Of a DNA stretch of 64,000 nucleotides, positions 42,960 to 55,349 are shown in pieces. The position numbers and the translations under genes were made by a program. Each line of letters opens with the position of its first letter. Position 1 is the first letter of the stretch. Source of the stretch: Verpa conica (lineage: Eukaryota; Ascomycota; Pezizomycetes; Pezizales; Morchellaceae); NCBI GenBank assembly GCA_033030425.1, contig JAUFSD010000001.1, positions 992,001 through 1,056,000 on the forward strand, in the 5' to 3' direction. The notes under the pieces were generated by a model. That model did no database searches. It was not told the origin of the DNA and was given only the letters and a program-made list of their open reading frames with translations.

Positions 42960-44475
42960 CTATAGCTTCTGGTATTCTGTATAGAGGGTTAGTACATCCC
43001 AAAGTGCAACCACTCATCTATATACGAGGACTTACCTAATTTGCCCTCCAGTTTCTTTGCTTCTGCTACCTTGCGAACGGCTTTTGACATATCATCCTGG
43101 TTGATGGCGTCGCGATCATCACGAATGGCAAAGAAGCCGGCTTCAGTAATGACGTTCCTCAGGTCAGCTCCATTCAGCTGGTCGCTCATCTTGACAATGC
43201 TCTCATAATCAATTTCTCCGTCTTTTTGTACACCAGCAGCGTGGATCTTCAAAATCTCCATTCTCCCAACCTCATTCGGTAGTGGAATTTCAATCTTCCT
43301 GTCTAGTCTGCCAGCTCTCAGCAAGGCTGGGTCAAGAGTATCTGGTCTATTAGTCGCCATGATAATCTTGGTCTTGCCCAGGTAGTCGAAGCCGTCGAGT
43401 TGATTAAGAAGTTCCATCAGTGTCCTTTGGATTTCGCGGTCTGCAGATGTGCCCTCGCTAAATCTACGACCACCAATAGCGTCGATCTCATCCATAAAGA
43501 TGATACAAGGCTCGTGCTCCTTAGCGTATCCGAACATCTCGCGGATAAGACGAGCTGACTCCCCAATATACTTGTCTACAATAGCAGATGAGACGACTAG
43601 GAAGCGTAAATTCAGTAGGTATTATAAAATGTCAATATCGAAAGTCTTTCATACCTTTCAGGAAATTTGTCTCTAAGCTACTTGCTACAGCTCTTGCCAA
43701 TAGGGTCTTCCCTGTTCCCGGGGGACCATACAGAAGGACACCCTTTGGGGGCTTAATACCAACCCTCAAAAATAGTTCTGGATTTTTTAATGGCAGCTCA
43801 ATGACTTCCCTTAGCTCTCGAATTTGCTCATTGAGACCTCCAATACCGCCGAAAGATACCTGCCCTGGGTCCTCGAGGGACATGTTGTAGACCAAAGGAT
43901 CAACTTCTCGGGGTAGCATTCGCATGATGGTTAAAGTAGTCATGTCAAGAGCTACCCGGACACCCTGTTTGAGCTTTGCCTTGTCGACTTTTGAGCGGCA
44001 GCCAACAACATAACGGGGGCCGGAAGAGGCTGTGATATGATTTCTAGTTAGTCTCATTGTTCTCATGTCCTATTGGTTAATATTGGTTGAGTTCTATGTG
44101 GGGTGGAAAATAACCTTTTACGATAACTATTGATCTAGGTGTTAGATTCTGAATATAGCTCTATCATTGATGGGACAACTGTAGAGGTTTAACATACATC
44201 GCTCATCGTCTAGTTGCTTTAGAACCTCTCCGATAATCTGCCCTACACTTTGTAGAGCCTTGATGTTATCCTCTGTATGGTCAAATTCTTTCTGTAGGTC
44301 CTTGAGCTCTGTCCGTAGGTTCTTTAGTTTTGCATCCCATTCCCTATGTTCCAATAGCTTTAGATAGTAAAAATAAGTTAGCACTATCACTAGAGAGCCG
44401 TAAATATCTTTGGATGATGAACACCTTTCCCTTAAAATCTCCAAGAGCCTTTTCCCTTTCCGGGTTGGTATCCAT
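42960..44475 (-). CDS. RPT4: 26S proteasome regulatory ATPase RPT4, six exons
   Basis: RPT4 (PSMC6/Rpn10B class) is one of six AAA+ ATPases in the base of the 26S proteasome that unfold substrates. Exons 44425-44475, 44198-44357, 44115-44126, 43655-44029, 43036-43596 and 42960-42976 join in frame to 391 residues. An N-terminal coiled coil ([16 protein letters not shown]) precedes the conserved [20 protein letters not shown], which is complete only if the 12-nt exon is used. Walker A GPPGTGKT lies near residue 173, Walker [10 protein letters not shown] near 232, and the arginine-finger segment [16 protein letters not shown] follows. The last exon supplies the RPT4-type tail LEGKLEYQKL. It is divergent from the desaturase gene. 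Confidence 0.96.
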
Positions 44476-45043
44476 GTTGAAGTTTAGATGAGAGAACTGC
44501 GAGATGATTAAAGCACCTTAGGTACTGTATCGCCTAGAGCGTTTGGTAGTAGTAGTTGAAGATGACTACCCGATAGATAGGGGCGAATCTATTGGTAAAC
44601 TGGGGAACGGTGGGTTGGTGGAGATGACAGAGGTATGATACTCAACAGTGATGGAAGAAACACTTTCCCACTCTATGGCGGGATTGATGCGCACCTCAAC
44701 AACTAGTTTCTAGTTCCTACATCTGCTGATGTATTGCGCAACTGTGGTACCGTAGCACCATAAAAAAAACCGGAATCTTGGCATCAAGTAATTCTCCCAG
44801 GCCCTTGTCAGGGGTATTCTTGTGGAGTAACTTAAATAGCGTATGTATATGGCGAGTACGCCGCGCCTCTTACCACCACGGGCAAGGGATCAGCTCAGGA
44901 ATCATCACACTTGCTTTGACTCCTTTCTAATCAATTACTACGGTGATTCGTAGTTCTCCCTCCTTTTGTCTCCCCTTTGAGTATTTAGAGCGTCTTCCTA
45001 CGCTTCAACATTTGTTGTTAAGCACTGTTCACTCATTCTCACC
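44476..45043. promoter_or_regulatory. Divergent promoter region RPT4 / sphingolipid desaturase
   Basis: 568 bp between two divergent ATGs. A CT-rich leader with TTCTCACC lies just before the desaturase start. I see no clear proteasome-associated control element. Confidence 0.35.
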
Positions 45044-46404
45044 ATGGCTTCAGTTGTCGAGACCACCACTATTGACTCTAAGAACGCTGCGAAGGATCCT
45101 TCAAACGACTGGATTTGGGTATTTCGTCCTTAACTACATGCTCACACGGAACGGCACTGATTGAGAATTAATTATGCCTACAGACATACCAGGAGGAACC
45201 TCACAGAACTCGTAGACACCAGATTATCAAGGCCCATCCTGAGGTATGCCGTTGGACAGTAAAATAAGAAAGGGAAAAATGAGACATTGGCTAACCTCTG
45301 CTCGAACTTTAACCAGGTCACTAAACTATGCGGCCCTGAGCCTCTCACAAAATATGTTGTGCTTGGAGTTGTATCATTACAAGTTGGCTGCGCGTACCTT
45401 CTACGGTCAACTCCTATCTTCTCTTGGCCTTTCTTCCTCACAGCCTACGTCGTGGGGGCAACGGCGAACCAAAACACCTTTCTGGCAATTCACGAGATTT
45501 CCCATAACCTCGCTTTCAGGTCCGCATTCGCAAACCGTTTATTTGCTGTCTTTGCAAACCTGCCTATTGGCCTCCCTTACAGTGCTGCCTTCCGACCTTA
45601 CCACTTGACCCATCACAAGGCACTCGGTGTTGATGGCCTCGATACTGATCTCCCTACAAAGTTCGAGGCTATTTTCCTTGACTCGGTTTTAGGGAAAGCC
45701 TTCTTTTGCACTTTCCAGATCCTATTTTATGCCCTTAGGCCAATGATGGTGTTGACATTGCCTTTCACGAAGATGCACTTTTTCAATCTTGTTGCGCAGC
45801 TCACCTTCGATGCGATACTTGTCAAAACCTGTAGCTGGAACTCCCTTGCCTACTTGATTATGAGTAGTTTCCTAGCAGGGAGCTTACATCCTTGTGCCGG
45901 TCACTTTATCGCTGAACATGTGGGTGTTCTTCATTTGCTACCCTTATAAAACGTGATTACTGTAAAATAAAAGAAACGAAATAGGATCACTCAAACTGAC
46001 ATTTGATTCCTATCTAGTACGTCTTCGAGAAACCCTCCAACTCGTCTCCAAAGAGCGCTGTTTCTAGAGAAGCGGCACCAGTAGAAACATATTCCTATTA
46101 TGGTTGCCTGAACTTCTTTACCTATAACGTTGGCTTGCACAACGAACACCACGATTTCCCTGCCATCCCGTGGACTAGGCTCCCTAGGCTACGTGAAATT
46201 GCCAGCGAATTTTATGATCCTCTTCCCACCCATACTAGTTGGTCATGGGTGATCTGGCAATTCATCTGGGATAGTGATGTCTCGCTCTGGTCGAGAGTTA
46301 AGAGAGAACAGCAATTGAAGAGTGGGAAAAAGGTTGAGGCAGACTGGACAAAAGAGGAGTTGGAAGGTGAAACTGGCATCGCGGGTGATAAAAAGAGGGC
46401 TTAG
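45044..46404 (+). CDS. DES1: Sphingolipid delta-4 desaturase, four exons
   Basis: Introduces the 4,5-trans double bond in the long-chain base of (dihydro)ceramide in the ER, the first step toward glucosylceramides in filamentous fungi. Exons 45044-45118, 45184-45243, 45317-45919 and 46018-46404 give 374 residues. The N-terminal region (DWIW-TYQEEPHRTRRHQII) is the lipid-desaturase lead typical of DES1. Three histidine boxes bind the di-iron centre: HEISHN near residue 103, HLTHHK near 141 and HNEHHD near 287. NQNTFLAIHEISHNLAF and NVGLHNEHHDFPAIPW are diagnostic. Several hydrophobic stretches (VVLGVVSLQVGCAYLL and following) mark membrane segments. The C-terminal tail is charged and Lys-rich. 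No defects were seen. Confidence 0.95.
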
Positions 46405-46695
46405 TAGGGCTATAGTATATATGATTCAGTGGGTCACTTATATCTTGCCTAGAGGGCTATTAATAGAGTAGTTAAAGGGATTCAAATTTATACATAGATT
46501 AATTTAAGTAGTGATGACCTGTCTAGATATCCTATCTATGCTTGCAAGTCTATATTTCTAGCTTAAGATATAAGACCTTTGTTTATTGAGTAAAAGAAAC
46601 ATTGGGGAAATCTAAGTACTAAACCACTAGTAAGAAAGCAATAGCACGGGTGGTACCCACTTCCTATAGCTCTATGTATACATCCAAAGATCACT

Positions 46696-47223
46696 CTACT
46701 TGAAATTCTTTAAGTACTCGTCCTCTTTAAACACCTTATACGCATCCCGCTCGAGACTGTTGACACCAACCTTGATATCCATCTTAATATCCTCAATCAG
46801 CGCCTCCTTACTCACATAATCATACTCTGGCCTAATGAAACCCAAAATGACTAGATTCATGCGCGCGCCGTAAAAGTCTTCAGAGAATGAATGCACAATG
46901 TGCACCTCGACTGAGCGAACGGTGTTCTTGTAGAAAGGGTTCCAGCCGATCGACATGACCATTGGGAATATGACATCCATCGTCCCAGAAGTGTCGTCAT
47001 TGATGTCAAGCCCTGCGAAGCCGTAGTAGACACCACTCTCGATCGTCTCGCACCCACCGACCTTGAGGCCATCGATGGGAATATTGGCAGTTGGTATTTG
47101 CAACTCTTTAGAGCCTCGTCCAAACCCTTTGATAACAGGTCCTGAAAGGCGAAGAGGGAAGGGTGGTGAAGGTCCCTCCTCAGGCCCGACTGTGAGAGGA
47201 CGTTCTGTTGCTGGTGCCCGCAT
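46696..47223 (-). CDS. FMN1: Riboflavin kinase (FMN-forming)
   Basis: Phosphorylates riboflavin to FMN using ATP. A single exon of 175 residues, compact as expected of a monofunctional eukaryotic enzyme. After a Pro-rich N-terminus come [20 protein letters not shown], with the signature PTANIP motif, then SGVYYGFA, then [20 protein letters not shown], and [20 protein letters not shown]. These are the substrate- and Mg/ATP-binding blocks of the flavokinase fold. The start is the ATG at 47223. No upstream in-frame extension was seen. Confidence 0.94.
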   Translation of the reverse strand: MRAPATERPLTVGPEEGPSPPFPLRLSGPVIKGFGRGSKELQIPTANIPIDGLKVGGCETIESGVYYGFAGLDINDDTSGTMDVIFPMVMSIGWNPFYKNTVRSVEVHIVHSFSEDFYGARMNLVILGFIRPEYDYVSKEALIEDIKMDIKVGVNSLERDAYKVFKEDEYLKNFK

Positions 47224-47847
47224 TTGTTGGAAAGGAAACTTTGATATCTCCTATGTAATTCCTCTCCGTTATGATTCTAGGAAGTGGGGTGTTTGATGAG
47301 ATGGACCGCAAGACAATTTTAATGATGCCGTAGTCACAAAGTGGGGCAACTAGTGGGGCAGAATTCACCTCACCGGAATATTCCGTTGATTTACATATGG
47401 TGACATTTTCCTGGTTTATTTATACCGTATCCCCCCCTCTCTTTATGACAAAATTAAACAATACTGGCTGCACCCAAGGAAAAAAGTTTACCATGGAATT
47501 GAAATATCCCCATTTTGAAAAATACCAAAGTACTAAACGCTCGAATAACAAAATGCGGCAAAAAGTGCAAAGAAAAAAGTCATAGTAAAGGCTCCTTTGC
47601 TGAAAATACTATCTGATAACAAGCTTAGCACCCACAAGAAAGGTGAAGATACATGTATAGGGTGGGAAGCCTTCTGTCGATCTTGTAGAGTACAAAGATA
47701 AGGGGGAAGAAAAATGAATCAGTAAAAACAATGGAAGAACAACCATCAAAAAAACCAAGTATCCAGCATGTTACGCCTCTTCAGGAGGTAAACAAATGAG
47801 ACATTCAAAAGAGTGTTGTTTTCAGATTGACCAGTACGGTATCGCAA
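47224..47847. other. Intergenic between FMN1 and VAP gene
   Basis: About 620 bp of AT-rich spacer holding the FMN1 upstream region and the 3' end of the VAP gene. Nothing else was recognised. Confidence 0.45.
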
Positions 47848-49126
47848 TCAAAAGAACAGGTACGCCAATAAAAAGGTCACCAAGCACAGAGCAGCACAGA
47901 CCTGGACGGATACTCCTTCTGGTGGGTGGGTGGTCAAACTCATACCAGTAGTCCCTTCAGCGATATGCGATTTAGAGTCAGAAGCAACGGCTATAGCTTT
48001 ATGCTCGTGGGGACCTTGTTGTTTGACCTTCTCTTGCAATCTGACAATGGTAGCCTTTGCTTCCGCAAGTTGAGATGCCAAATCATGACTACTGCTCCCT
48101 GAACTAGGGGAACTGTACTGAGGATTGGTGGCATTCCGAACACTATCGCCAGTAGATGAATGACCATCTGGCTTAGACTCAGACTTGACAACAGGCCCTA
48201 CAGGCGAGGTACCAGAGGTTGCAGGTTCATCCGATGGCGTGGGGGAGGTGTATGGTGGGGGAGATGAGCGGGATTGGGTATCATTGAACTGCTAGTCTTA
48301 TGAGCCAGTTTATACTTTCCGGGGATTGGTTAACGAAGTAGAGCCGCATGGTTCAACTTACCAAGATATCATGAGCTATTTCCCCATTGGGTACATTCGG
48401 CTTCTCGCCGGGGTCGAGAAACGTAACGCGGATTTTCTTCTCTTGGATGGCCGACTTTTCATGCTTTTCCACAAGTGCCCACTGACTATAATGTTAGTAA
48501 CTGAGCACCTTCTAAGAATAATATAGGAAACCCACAATCTGCTGGACACTATTGCACTCCTTATCCGCGGTAATAGCAACAGACTGGACAAGAAACTTGT
48601 CGCGGCACTTGTAACCTTGTGGGGGATCTTCCTTCATCGCCTGGAGAAGGACTGAGATTGATGTTAGCTTATCCAGGTAATACCTGGCGTAGAGTGGGCC
48701 TTAATACCTTGAACCTCGACGTCTTTTCCAGCTTCTATACGACCAGAATTTGGCCTCACACAGTACCTAGCCCATTACTCAGCAAAAATTTCTACCCGAA
48801 AACTCAAGTCGGATCTTGGACAGCGTGAGCACTCACTGTTTAGGAGCGGTTGTTTTCACCTGATCAATATCTGGGGTTAGAAATATTCTCATGATGGAGT
48901 AGGAATCGGATAGTGGCGAACCTTGAAGGCAACAGGATCGTAATTATTGTTCTTAATACGAAGTGTCCGAGTTACTTCATGGTTAAAGGGACCTAGTTCA
49001 AAAGGGAGACATATCAGTAGCTGCCTGATAAAAATTTCCTGTTGTTTCCGCCTTAGAGACCACGGAGGAAGGGACCAGCGCCTCACGTTCGAATCCCAAC
49101 TCGGCGGGGTCAAGTTCGATGCTCAT
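47848..49126 (-). CDS. SCS2: VAP/SCS2-like ER membrane protein with MSP domain, seven exons
   Basis: VAP proteins tether lipid-transfer and other FFAT-motif proteins to the ER. Exons 49087-49126, 48922-48992, 48837-48859, 48708-48766, 48536-48651, 48362-48481 and 47848-48288 join in frame to 289 residues. The MSP domain fills about the first 125 residues: MSIELDPAELGFERPFNHEV, LRIKNNNYDPVAFKVKTTAP, YCVRPNSGRIEAGKDVEV and then KCRDKFLVQSVAI. A Ser/Pro-rich linker follows, then a coiled coil (ASQLAEAKATIVRLQEKV). The tail VQVCAALCLVTFLLAYLFF is a single C-terminal membrane anchor. A longer open frame exists upstream, but the ATG at 49126 gives the canonical N-terminus. Confidence 0.93.
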
Positions 49127-49848
49127 ATTTGGCGACTCCTCGATGTTTGTTAGTGTAGGTAGAAAGAGAGCAAGGGGGGCTCTGGGGGGTCGGCTCGAAA
49201 CTAGGTTGATCAGATAATAACAAGTCCCTAGAGGTGGTGGTAGCAAAAACTATAGTAGATTTGTAGGGGGAGGCGGTTGTGCTATGGGATAGTGTGGTAG
49301 TGCTAGAGGATGTAGATGTAGATGTGGTTGTGGGCTGTGGTGTTTGCGGGTTACGGTCGGAGGTTATGGTTATGGGGGTTGGAAGGCTGTATGTGGAAAG
49401 TGGGAGTTCGTGCTTAAGGAGAGGGTGTGGTGGGAAGCAGCTGGTGAGGGAGAGAACAGTGTCAAGTTACTAGTGCGTGTGTGAGGTCAGCACGATCAAC
49501 TGTCGCGATGGATGGCTATTCGGCCTTCTGTTCTCTGGCCTCTGCGCTTGCTTGTGTCTCTGCTGGCCGTTGCTGCTGCGTGTCTGAAAACTGGCGCTCG
49601 CTCATTTGCACTGCCACGAGACACCCCTGTCTACGCCACATCTATACTCGGCAAGCCCCACATCATTCGCCACGCCACACCACCCCGCGCTCTTCTCTTG
49701 GGTGACGTCGCCTGCCATCTGTGCCTAGGTTACAACTCTACCCCACTATACTATTCAAATACAACAGCAGTTACCTACATTTACCTTTTCTTCCCCTAGG
49801 GTCAACTACCGTCTATCTTAGATTTCGTCCCTTGCATCGATCCCAGCT
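49127..49848. promoter_or_regulatory. Divergent region between VAP and UBX-protein genes
   Basis: About 720 bp. A G/T-rich skewed stretch (49260-49440) is followed by a C/T-rich segment leading to the UBX start. Open frames here are compositional. Confidence 0.4.
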
Positions 49849-51089
49849 ATGGTTCAAGGAGATTATGATTTGCTCGTTGAAATGGGGTTTGATCCCGAAC
49901 GTGCTAGTCTGGCTATCAGAAATACCAAGGGCCGTAAGTCACGCGGCTTGTTCCAGACATTCCCCACCCTACTGACCAGTAGTATAGTTCAGGATGCTCT
50001 TACTTGGCTTGACCAGAACAAAGATACCCCCATAGAGACACTCAAAGCTACATCTGGACAAGTCGACTCATCGTCCCCGTCCGCCCTAGGAGATAGTAAT
50101 GATTACGATGGCGACGAAAAACCCGAGATCCCCGGCACTGCTGCTAGCATCAAGTGCTCAGATTGCGGCAAGCTTTTCTCGAGTGCAGAACGTGCGCAGT
50201 ATCACGCCACGAGAACGTAGTCTTCAAACCTACTATCTGGTGTGATTTTACTGATTCTGGGACTAGTGAACACCAAAATTTCGAAGAATCTACTGAGATA
50301 ATCAAACCTCTCACAGAAGACGAGAAGACAGCGAAGCTACAAGAGCTTCGTGAAAGGTCAATATATTATTCAATCCTAGTGATCTTTAAAGTCTTGAATA
50401 CTAACTTTTGATAGACTAGCAGAAAGGAAAGCTGTCCAAGCAATCAAAGATCGGGAGGAACAGAAGAGGAATGAGGTGAGGATATCAGAGGCCATTTTTA
50501 TTTTTGCAATGCTGATCATATTATAGATAATCCGCCGCAAGAAGGGACAAGATTCCGATAAAGCTAAGGAGGAACTCAGAAGAAAGGAGCAACTCAAAGA
50601 AGTTGAGAAACGCAAGCGTGAGAAAATCGAAGATGCTGCTGCGAAGGAGAGGGTTAGACAACAAATTAAGGAGACCCAGGAACAACGGAAGCAACAGGCA
50701 GAACGGGAAAAAGCAGCCCGTGAGGGAAGAGTCGTGGAGGAACAGCACCCCGAACCCACGAAGCCAGTAGCTCCTAAGACGACTACGTCTCATACAGAAA
50801 CACGTCTTCAGCTCCGGCTACCGTCTGGGCCGCCATTGATCAAGACCTTTTCAGTAGAAACTACTTTATTTGAGGTTGCAGAAGCCATAAAGGCAGAAAG
50901 AGGTAAATCCTCATAACATCATCGACTATGAATAAAAATACAATGAAATTACTAAAACTATTATTAGGTATTGAAGTAACCTCAATCACAATGACATTCC
51001 CTCGTAAGATATACCAACAGGGAATCGACTTTGGTCAAACTCTCAAAGAAGCTGGAATGGTACCGTCATGTTCATTGGTAGTGACATAA
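49849..51089 (+). CDS. UBA-UBX protein of the SAKS1/UBXN1 type, six exons
   Basis: Such proteins bind ubiquitin through UBA and Cdc48/p97 through UBX, linking substrates to the segregase. Exons 49849-49933, 49988-50216, 50267-50356, 50415-50475, 50527-50902 and 50968-51089 give 320 residues. The N-terminal UBA reads YDLLVEMGFDPERASLAIRN and, across the first splice, LQDALTWLDQNKDTPIE. A zinc-finger-like C-x2-C segment (CSDCGKLFSSAERAQYH) follows. The middle is a long charged coiled coil (about 115-225), then TRLQLRLPSGPPLIKTF and EVTSITMTFPRKIYQQGID, the UBX fold, with the FPRK loop replacing the usual FPR. No lesion was seen. Confidence 0.9.
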
Positions 51090-51311
51090 TCAAATCCCAG
51101 TCAAATAAATGGCACAAGAGAAACAAAGTAGGTCATGCCAATTTGGCCTTAACCATTTCTATAAGCTTATTTCTCTGAAAGGCATAAAAGGAGTTGTAGG
51201 AATGTTTTTAAAAGAATCTTTTTGAAAGTTAAGCGAAATAGTGCTACCTAGTATAAATTTCATAGTAGTGTGTTTGGATGGGTATAAGTTCACTGGAGAT
51301 CCAGTGTTTGT

Positions 51312-53016
51312 CTAAAGTAGGATACTATTTTCTATTAGTTTCTCCACATCGGAAATAGCATGATAGCTCTCACTAGTTTCTAGCAACCCCTCGTGTACCG
51401 AAAATCGTGGCTCCCAACCTAGCCGTTCTTTGGCTCTCGAGATGTCTGGTTTCCGTCTCGGTGGGTCATCAGTGACTGCAGGTAAATATACCACTTTTGA
51501 CTTAGATGGTTGATCATTCTGTTTGTTGACAAGGCTAATAGCCAGATACGCAAATTCTTTGATGGTAAACTCGTGTGGGTTTCCCAAATTAACGGGTTCA
51601 GTATAGTCGCTACCCATTAATAAAATAAGACCGTCTACTAAGTCATGAATGTATTGGAAGGATCTTGTTGCAGATCCGTTCCCGTAGACTGTAATGTCCT
51701 CTCCTCGCAATGCTTGCAGAATAAAGTTAGACACCACCCTTCCATCATTCAAATTCATACGTGGTCCTAATATAGTTAGTAGTAGTACTAAAGAAGCCAT
51801 CAAAACTGGCCTTCTTACACATATACTAGTGTTTTCAGGAGGTGGTGTTTGATAGAATAGAAAATGTGTATATCGAAACGTACCGAAGGTATTAAAGATA
51901 CGTGCAACCCGCACATCCACACCATCCTGTCGTGCATAGCTGTACGTAAGAGTTTCGGCAACACGTTTCCCTTCGTCATAGCAGGCGCGTGGACCAATAC
52001 AGTTGACATGGCCCCAATATTCTTCATTTTGTGGGTGCTCTTCAGGAGAGCCGTATATTTCCGAGGTACTGGTGAGAAGGAAACGCGCCCTCAGGCGTTT
52101 GGCAAGTCCGAGCATATTGTATCTAAAAGAATGAAACCGGTAGAAAAGAAATAAAACCGTAAGCTCGAGTTCATCCATCCCCTTATACTATTAGGTTAGA
52201 TGTTGGAGTAGTAGGGAAACATACGTCCCAAAGAAGCCTGTCTTCAACGTCTTGACTGGATTCGACTGATAATGTACTGGACTAGCGGGGCAGGCCAAGT
52301 GATAAATTTGATCAACCTCAACGAGAATTGGGTCTATAACATCGTGACTAAAGTTCGAGAGTCAAATTTTAAAGATCCTACGTAGTAAGAAAGAGATCAT
52401 TCATCATTCGAGAATAATTAAAAGGAGTAATAATGAATACGAAGGGTGAAGATAGTAAGATTTCCCGCTACATACCGTATCATTTCAAAATTTGGATGAC
52501 CGATCCAGTGAATGATATTCGCCTTGCAGCCGGTGAAGTAGTTGTCGACACAGATAACATCATGACCCATAAGCATAAGGCGGTCTACCAAGTGGGATCC
52601 GACGAAGCCGGCGCCCTACGTAAGTTCTCAAAATGTAAATAAAAAATTTCATAAGGTTCAGTTCTTTTTAATACAAGAAGCTAATCTATAAGAGGTTGTA
52701 GGAATAAGATGGGTGGTTCGTGTGATATAAAACCAAAAGAAAGATGTACTAGTATAAGAGCTGTATTACTTACACCAGTCACCAAGATGCGCTTTTTATT
52801 TAAAGGGCCCAGCTTCTTGATCGATGGGAACTCTGGTTGGGTTCTCGGAAAGGCAGTGAATGAGCTTTTGTCCTGATCTTTAGCCGTTATATCTCCGAGA
52901 TACAAAGAACGCAGAGCTTCCAGAGAAATATCCCCTCCATCAACCAGGCGATTGCTACCGGTATGATTCTCGGGTAGAGCAGAACTTGTAGGGCTGCCAA
53001 GTATATTTGCCGACAT
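51312..53016 (-). CDS. UXS1: UDP-glucuronic acid decarboxylase-like (UDP-xylose synthase), five exons
   Basis: An extended short-chain dehydrogenase that converts UDP-glucuronate to UDP-xylose with bound NAD. Exons 52774-53016, 52476-52615, 52225-52347, 51884-52122 and 51312-51766 join to 399 residues. The Rossmann motif is [18 protein letters not shown] (residues about 77-94), followed by [46 protein letters not shown] and the catalytic [14 protein letters not shown] (Tyr and Lys near 213-217) are signatures of UXS rather than UDP-glucose epimerase. The C-terminal part has [16 protein letters not shown] and [17 protein letters not shown]. The N-terminal 75 residues are Ser-rich and unconserved, with no clear membrane segment, so the enzyme may be cytosolic. 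Confidence 0.92.
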
Positions 53017-53852
53017 TCTTCAAATGAAGGTAAACGCCAAATATGTGTTCTAGGTACCTAGTTTTTAGACACGAATAAGCGGGGCTGTTATAGTGGTGAG
53101 GTTTGTTTAACTGTCGAGAGAGAAAGAAAGGGGTATTTTTTGTTTTATCTTGCTGGAGGCTCTGCGCGGTAACGGGTTGTTGTGAGTGGACCGTGCACGG
53201 CTCGAGGCTGCGACGGGGAACTACACGGGATCTGTGCTGGGCCCGATTCTCGAGTAGAGCAGAATATGTCTAATTTGTAATAGGACTCTGAGGCAAACAG
53301 TGTGTATGTGCCATCCACCCATGAGGGGTGATGGTATTCGTCAACAAAGTACTCGTAGACTACCCAGGCACCAGGCCCTGGTACCTATTGGTTGGCACTT
53401 CAGCGGGAAGCTACTGCAAGCGATCCGCTTGCCTATTCATCTTTTCATAGTAGTTTTTTCATCTGGCAAAAAGGATAAAGCAGCGTTGCTGTCGTCGTTT
53501 GTTCTACACCAGGCGCCACACCGTCCATGATCCATCCACTGAGAACCTGGATGCCACTGGAATCTGCATCCTAAGTCCACTATCCATCCAGTGTCATCCA
53601 CCTTCTCTTTCTCCCTCTCCCCTCTCCTTCTCACTCTCACGCTTCTCTTTTTCCCCCTCCCCTCTCCCCTTTCTTTCATCTTCTCTCCCGAATTCTCTAC
53701 ACACATACAAGTCTCTACCCCCCCACCTCTACCTCCCCCTCCACCACCTTCTACTCTTCTTTTTCTTTAGCAGTAGTAACAATATCAACGGGGGACAATA
53801 AAATACACTTCTCTTCACCTGAATACACTAATCCCCCCACCAAGTATCTCTA
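53017..53852. promoter_or_regulatory. Divergent region between UXS and STS1 genes
   Basis: About 840 bp. The STS1-proximal half (53580-53760) is a long CT-rich pyrimidine tract, a common fungal promoter feature. No gene was recognised. Confidence 0.4.
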
Positions 53853-54858
53853 ATGAACGCTCTCATCAACCCTCAACCCTTCCATTTTAGGGAGCCTACC
53901 CATCCCTCAAATACCCGTCTCTCCTCTCCCCCTCGTCTCGGTAAGCTGCTCCCCTATCTACTTCTACCGTCACTCGTGGGTCTTTAACCTTGCTATTTTA
54001 TTTCCACGTTTACTAACCCTCCCCCTAGGAGGGAAAAAAAGAAAGGCAGATGATGAAGATGAAGGGCGGTCCGGTATGCACGATGACACCCGCTACTCAG
54101 AAGATCACCAGATGAACCCTTCAAATTCCCCCTCTCGTTCACTCGGCACTTCACATAGAATCAATAAGAGACAGCGCAGCGACGTTACCGGTCGGCCTTT
54201 ACCACTCCTCCGCCTCCTAGAAACAGTTGACTCTAGTACTCTAAAATCGATGTTCCAAACAATCTGCGACCGACATCCGGAGCTCACAGTAGAGGTTCTA
54301 TCACTAGCTCCAAGACCTACTGTAAATTCGGCCTTGTCCACTTTGAGTAATTACGAGGCAACAATGCAGTCGGCTTTCCCTTACGGCGGTAACTCTGGGG
54401 CAGACTATGCCTTCAATCGTGTCCGACCTGCGCTGAATGAGCTGCTTGATGCTCTTTCCGACTATACTCCCCACTTTCTTCCACCAAACGAATCGCAGGC
54501 CACCACTAGTTTGACGTTCCTAGACGAAGCCACCCATATTATTCATCGCCTACCCAACTGGGATAATCCTGTCCACAACCACTCGAAAAATATGGCATAT
54601 GAAGAAATCACAAAAGCGTGGTTGTTGGTCGTACAAGAAGCAGCTAAGCGTGGCGCTGGTATCCAACTGGAATATGGTGGTTGGGGCACAAAACTTGCTA
54701 AGCATGTTGAGCAGTCGGAGGGGAGAATGCAACCTGCTTTAGCACAGATGAGGCAAGCTGTGGGATATACTGATTATGGGAAGGAAACAAACAGATTTAG
54801 TGGACGGGGTTTCAATATGCATTCTGCTGGTGTTCAGGTTCCTGTCCGTAGTTGGTAG
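53853..54858 (+). CDS. STS1: STS1/Cut8 nuclear proteasome tether, two exons
   Basis: Cut8/Sts1 anchors 26S proteasomes at the nuclear envelope. Exon 1 (53853-53940) reads MNALINPQPFHFREPTHPSN; an 88-bp intron is followed by exon 2 (54029-54858), giving 305 residues. A basic bipartite-like segment GGKKRKADDEDE and HRINKRQRSDVTGRPLPL precede the conserved core. The core includes LLETVDSSTLKSMFQTICDR, LSNYEATMQSAFPYGG, DYAFNRVRPALNELLDALSD and KAWLLVVQEAAKRGAGIQLE, typical of the family's helical domain. The conserved start MNAL and REP motif support the upstream exon over the in-frame Met at 54076. Confidence 0.94.
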
Positions 54859-55349
54859 ACACGGATAGTTGATAGGAGGGTTTTCTGATTAATTATTCTT
54901 TCCCTTATTCTTTCCCTACCGTCATTTCTTATAACTTCTTATGGACATTGCCCCTAGGTTGTTTATGACTTTTCAGTTATCTTGTTTCCTATATTTATGC
55001 ACCCCCTCATATTCACAGCCGGAATTTTCTATGCTCTTTCTTCCATACTTAGTGTATTTCAAATTTCAATTTCTTTCTTTGGGCTACACAATTTCCCCCG
55101 CGGTTTGTATTAAGATGGATTGGCGTGCATGTCGTTATGCTTTGTGAATATTATGTATATTTTCACTGTATAAAAATACACCCAAGCATCAAAAGAATTT
55201 GACTAGCTAGACCCAATATAGTTAAAAACGACTTCAAGCCCCCTATCGTCAGCTACCATACTCATCAGGCAGCTACAGTACTCCGTATAGCTGACCCCAG
55301 CTGTATTAGCCATAGAAACCAAGCTCTACCGCGCAAGCACCTAGACCTT
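54859..55349. other. Convergent intergenic region, no gene recognised
   Basis: About 490 bp between the 3' ends of STS1 and the next minus-strand gene. Nothing besides 3'UTR-like AT-rich sequence. Confidence 0.5.

Noticed and set aside
45178..45441. Minus-strand open frame over the desaturase
   Set aside because: It is antisense to well-supported desaturase exons with histidine boxes.
49260..49800. G/T-rich and C/T-rich open frames upstream of the UBX gene
   Set aside because: Strand-skewed composition in a promoter region. No conserved features.
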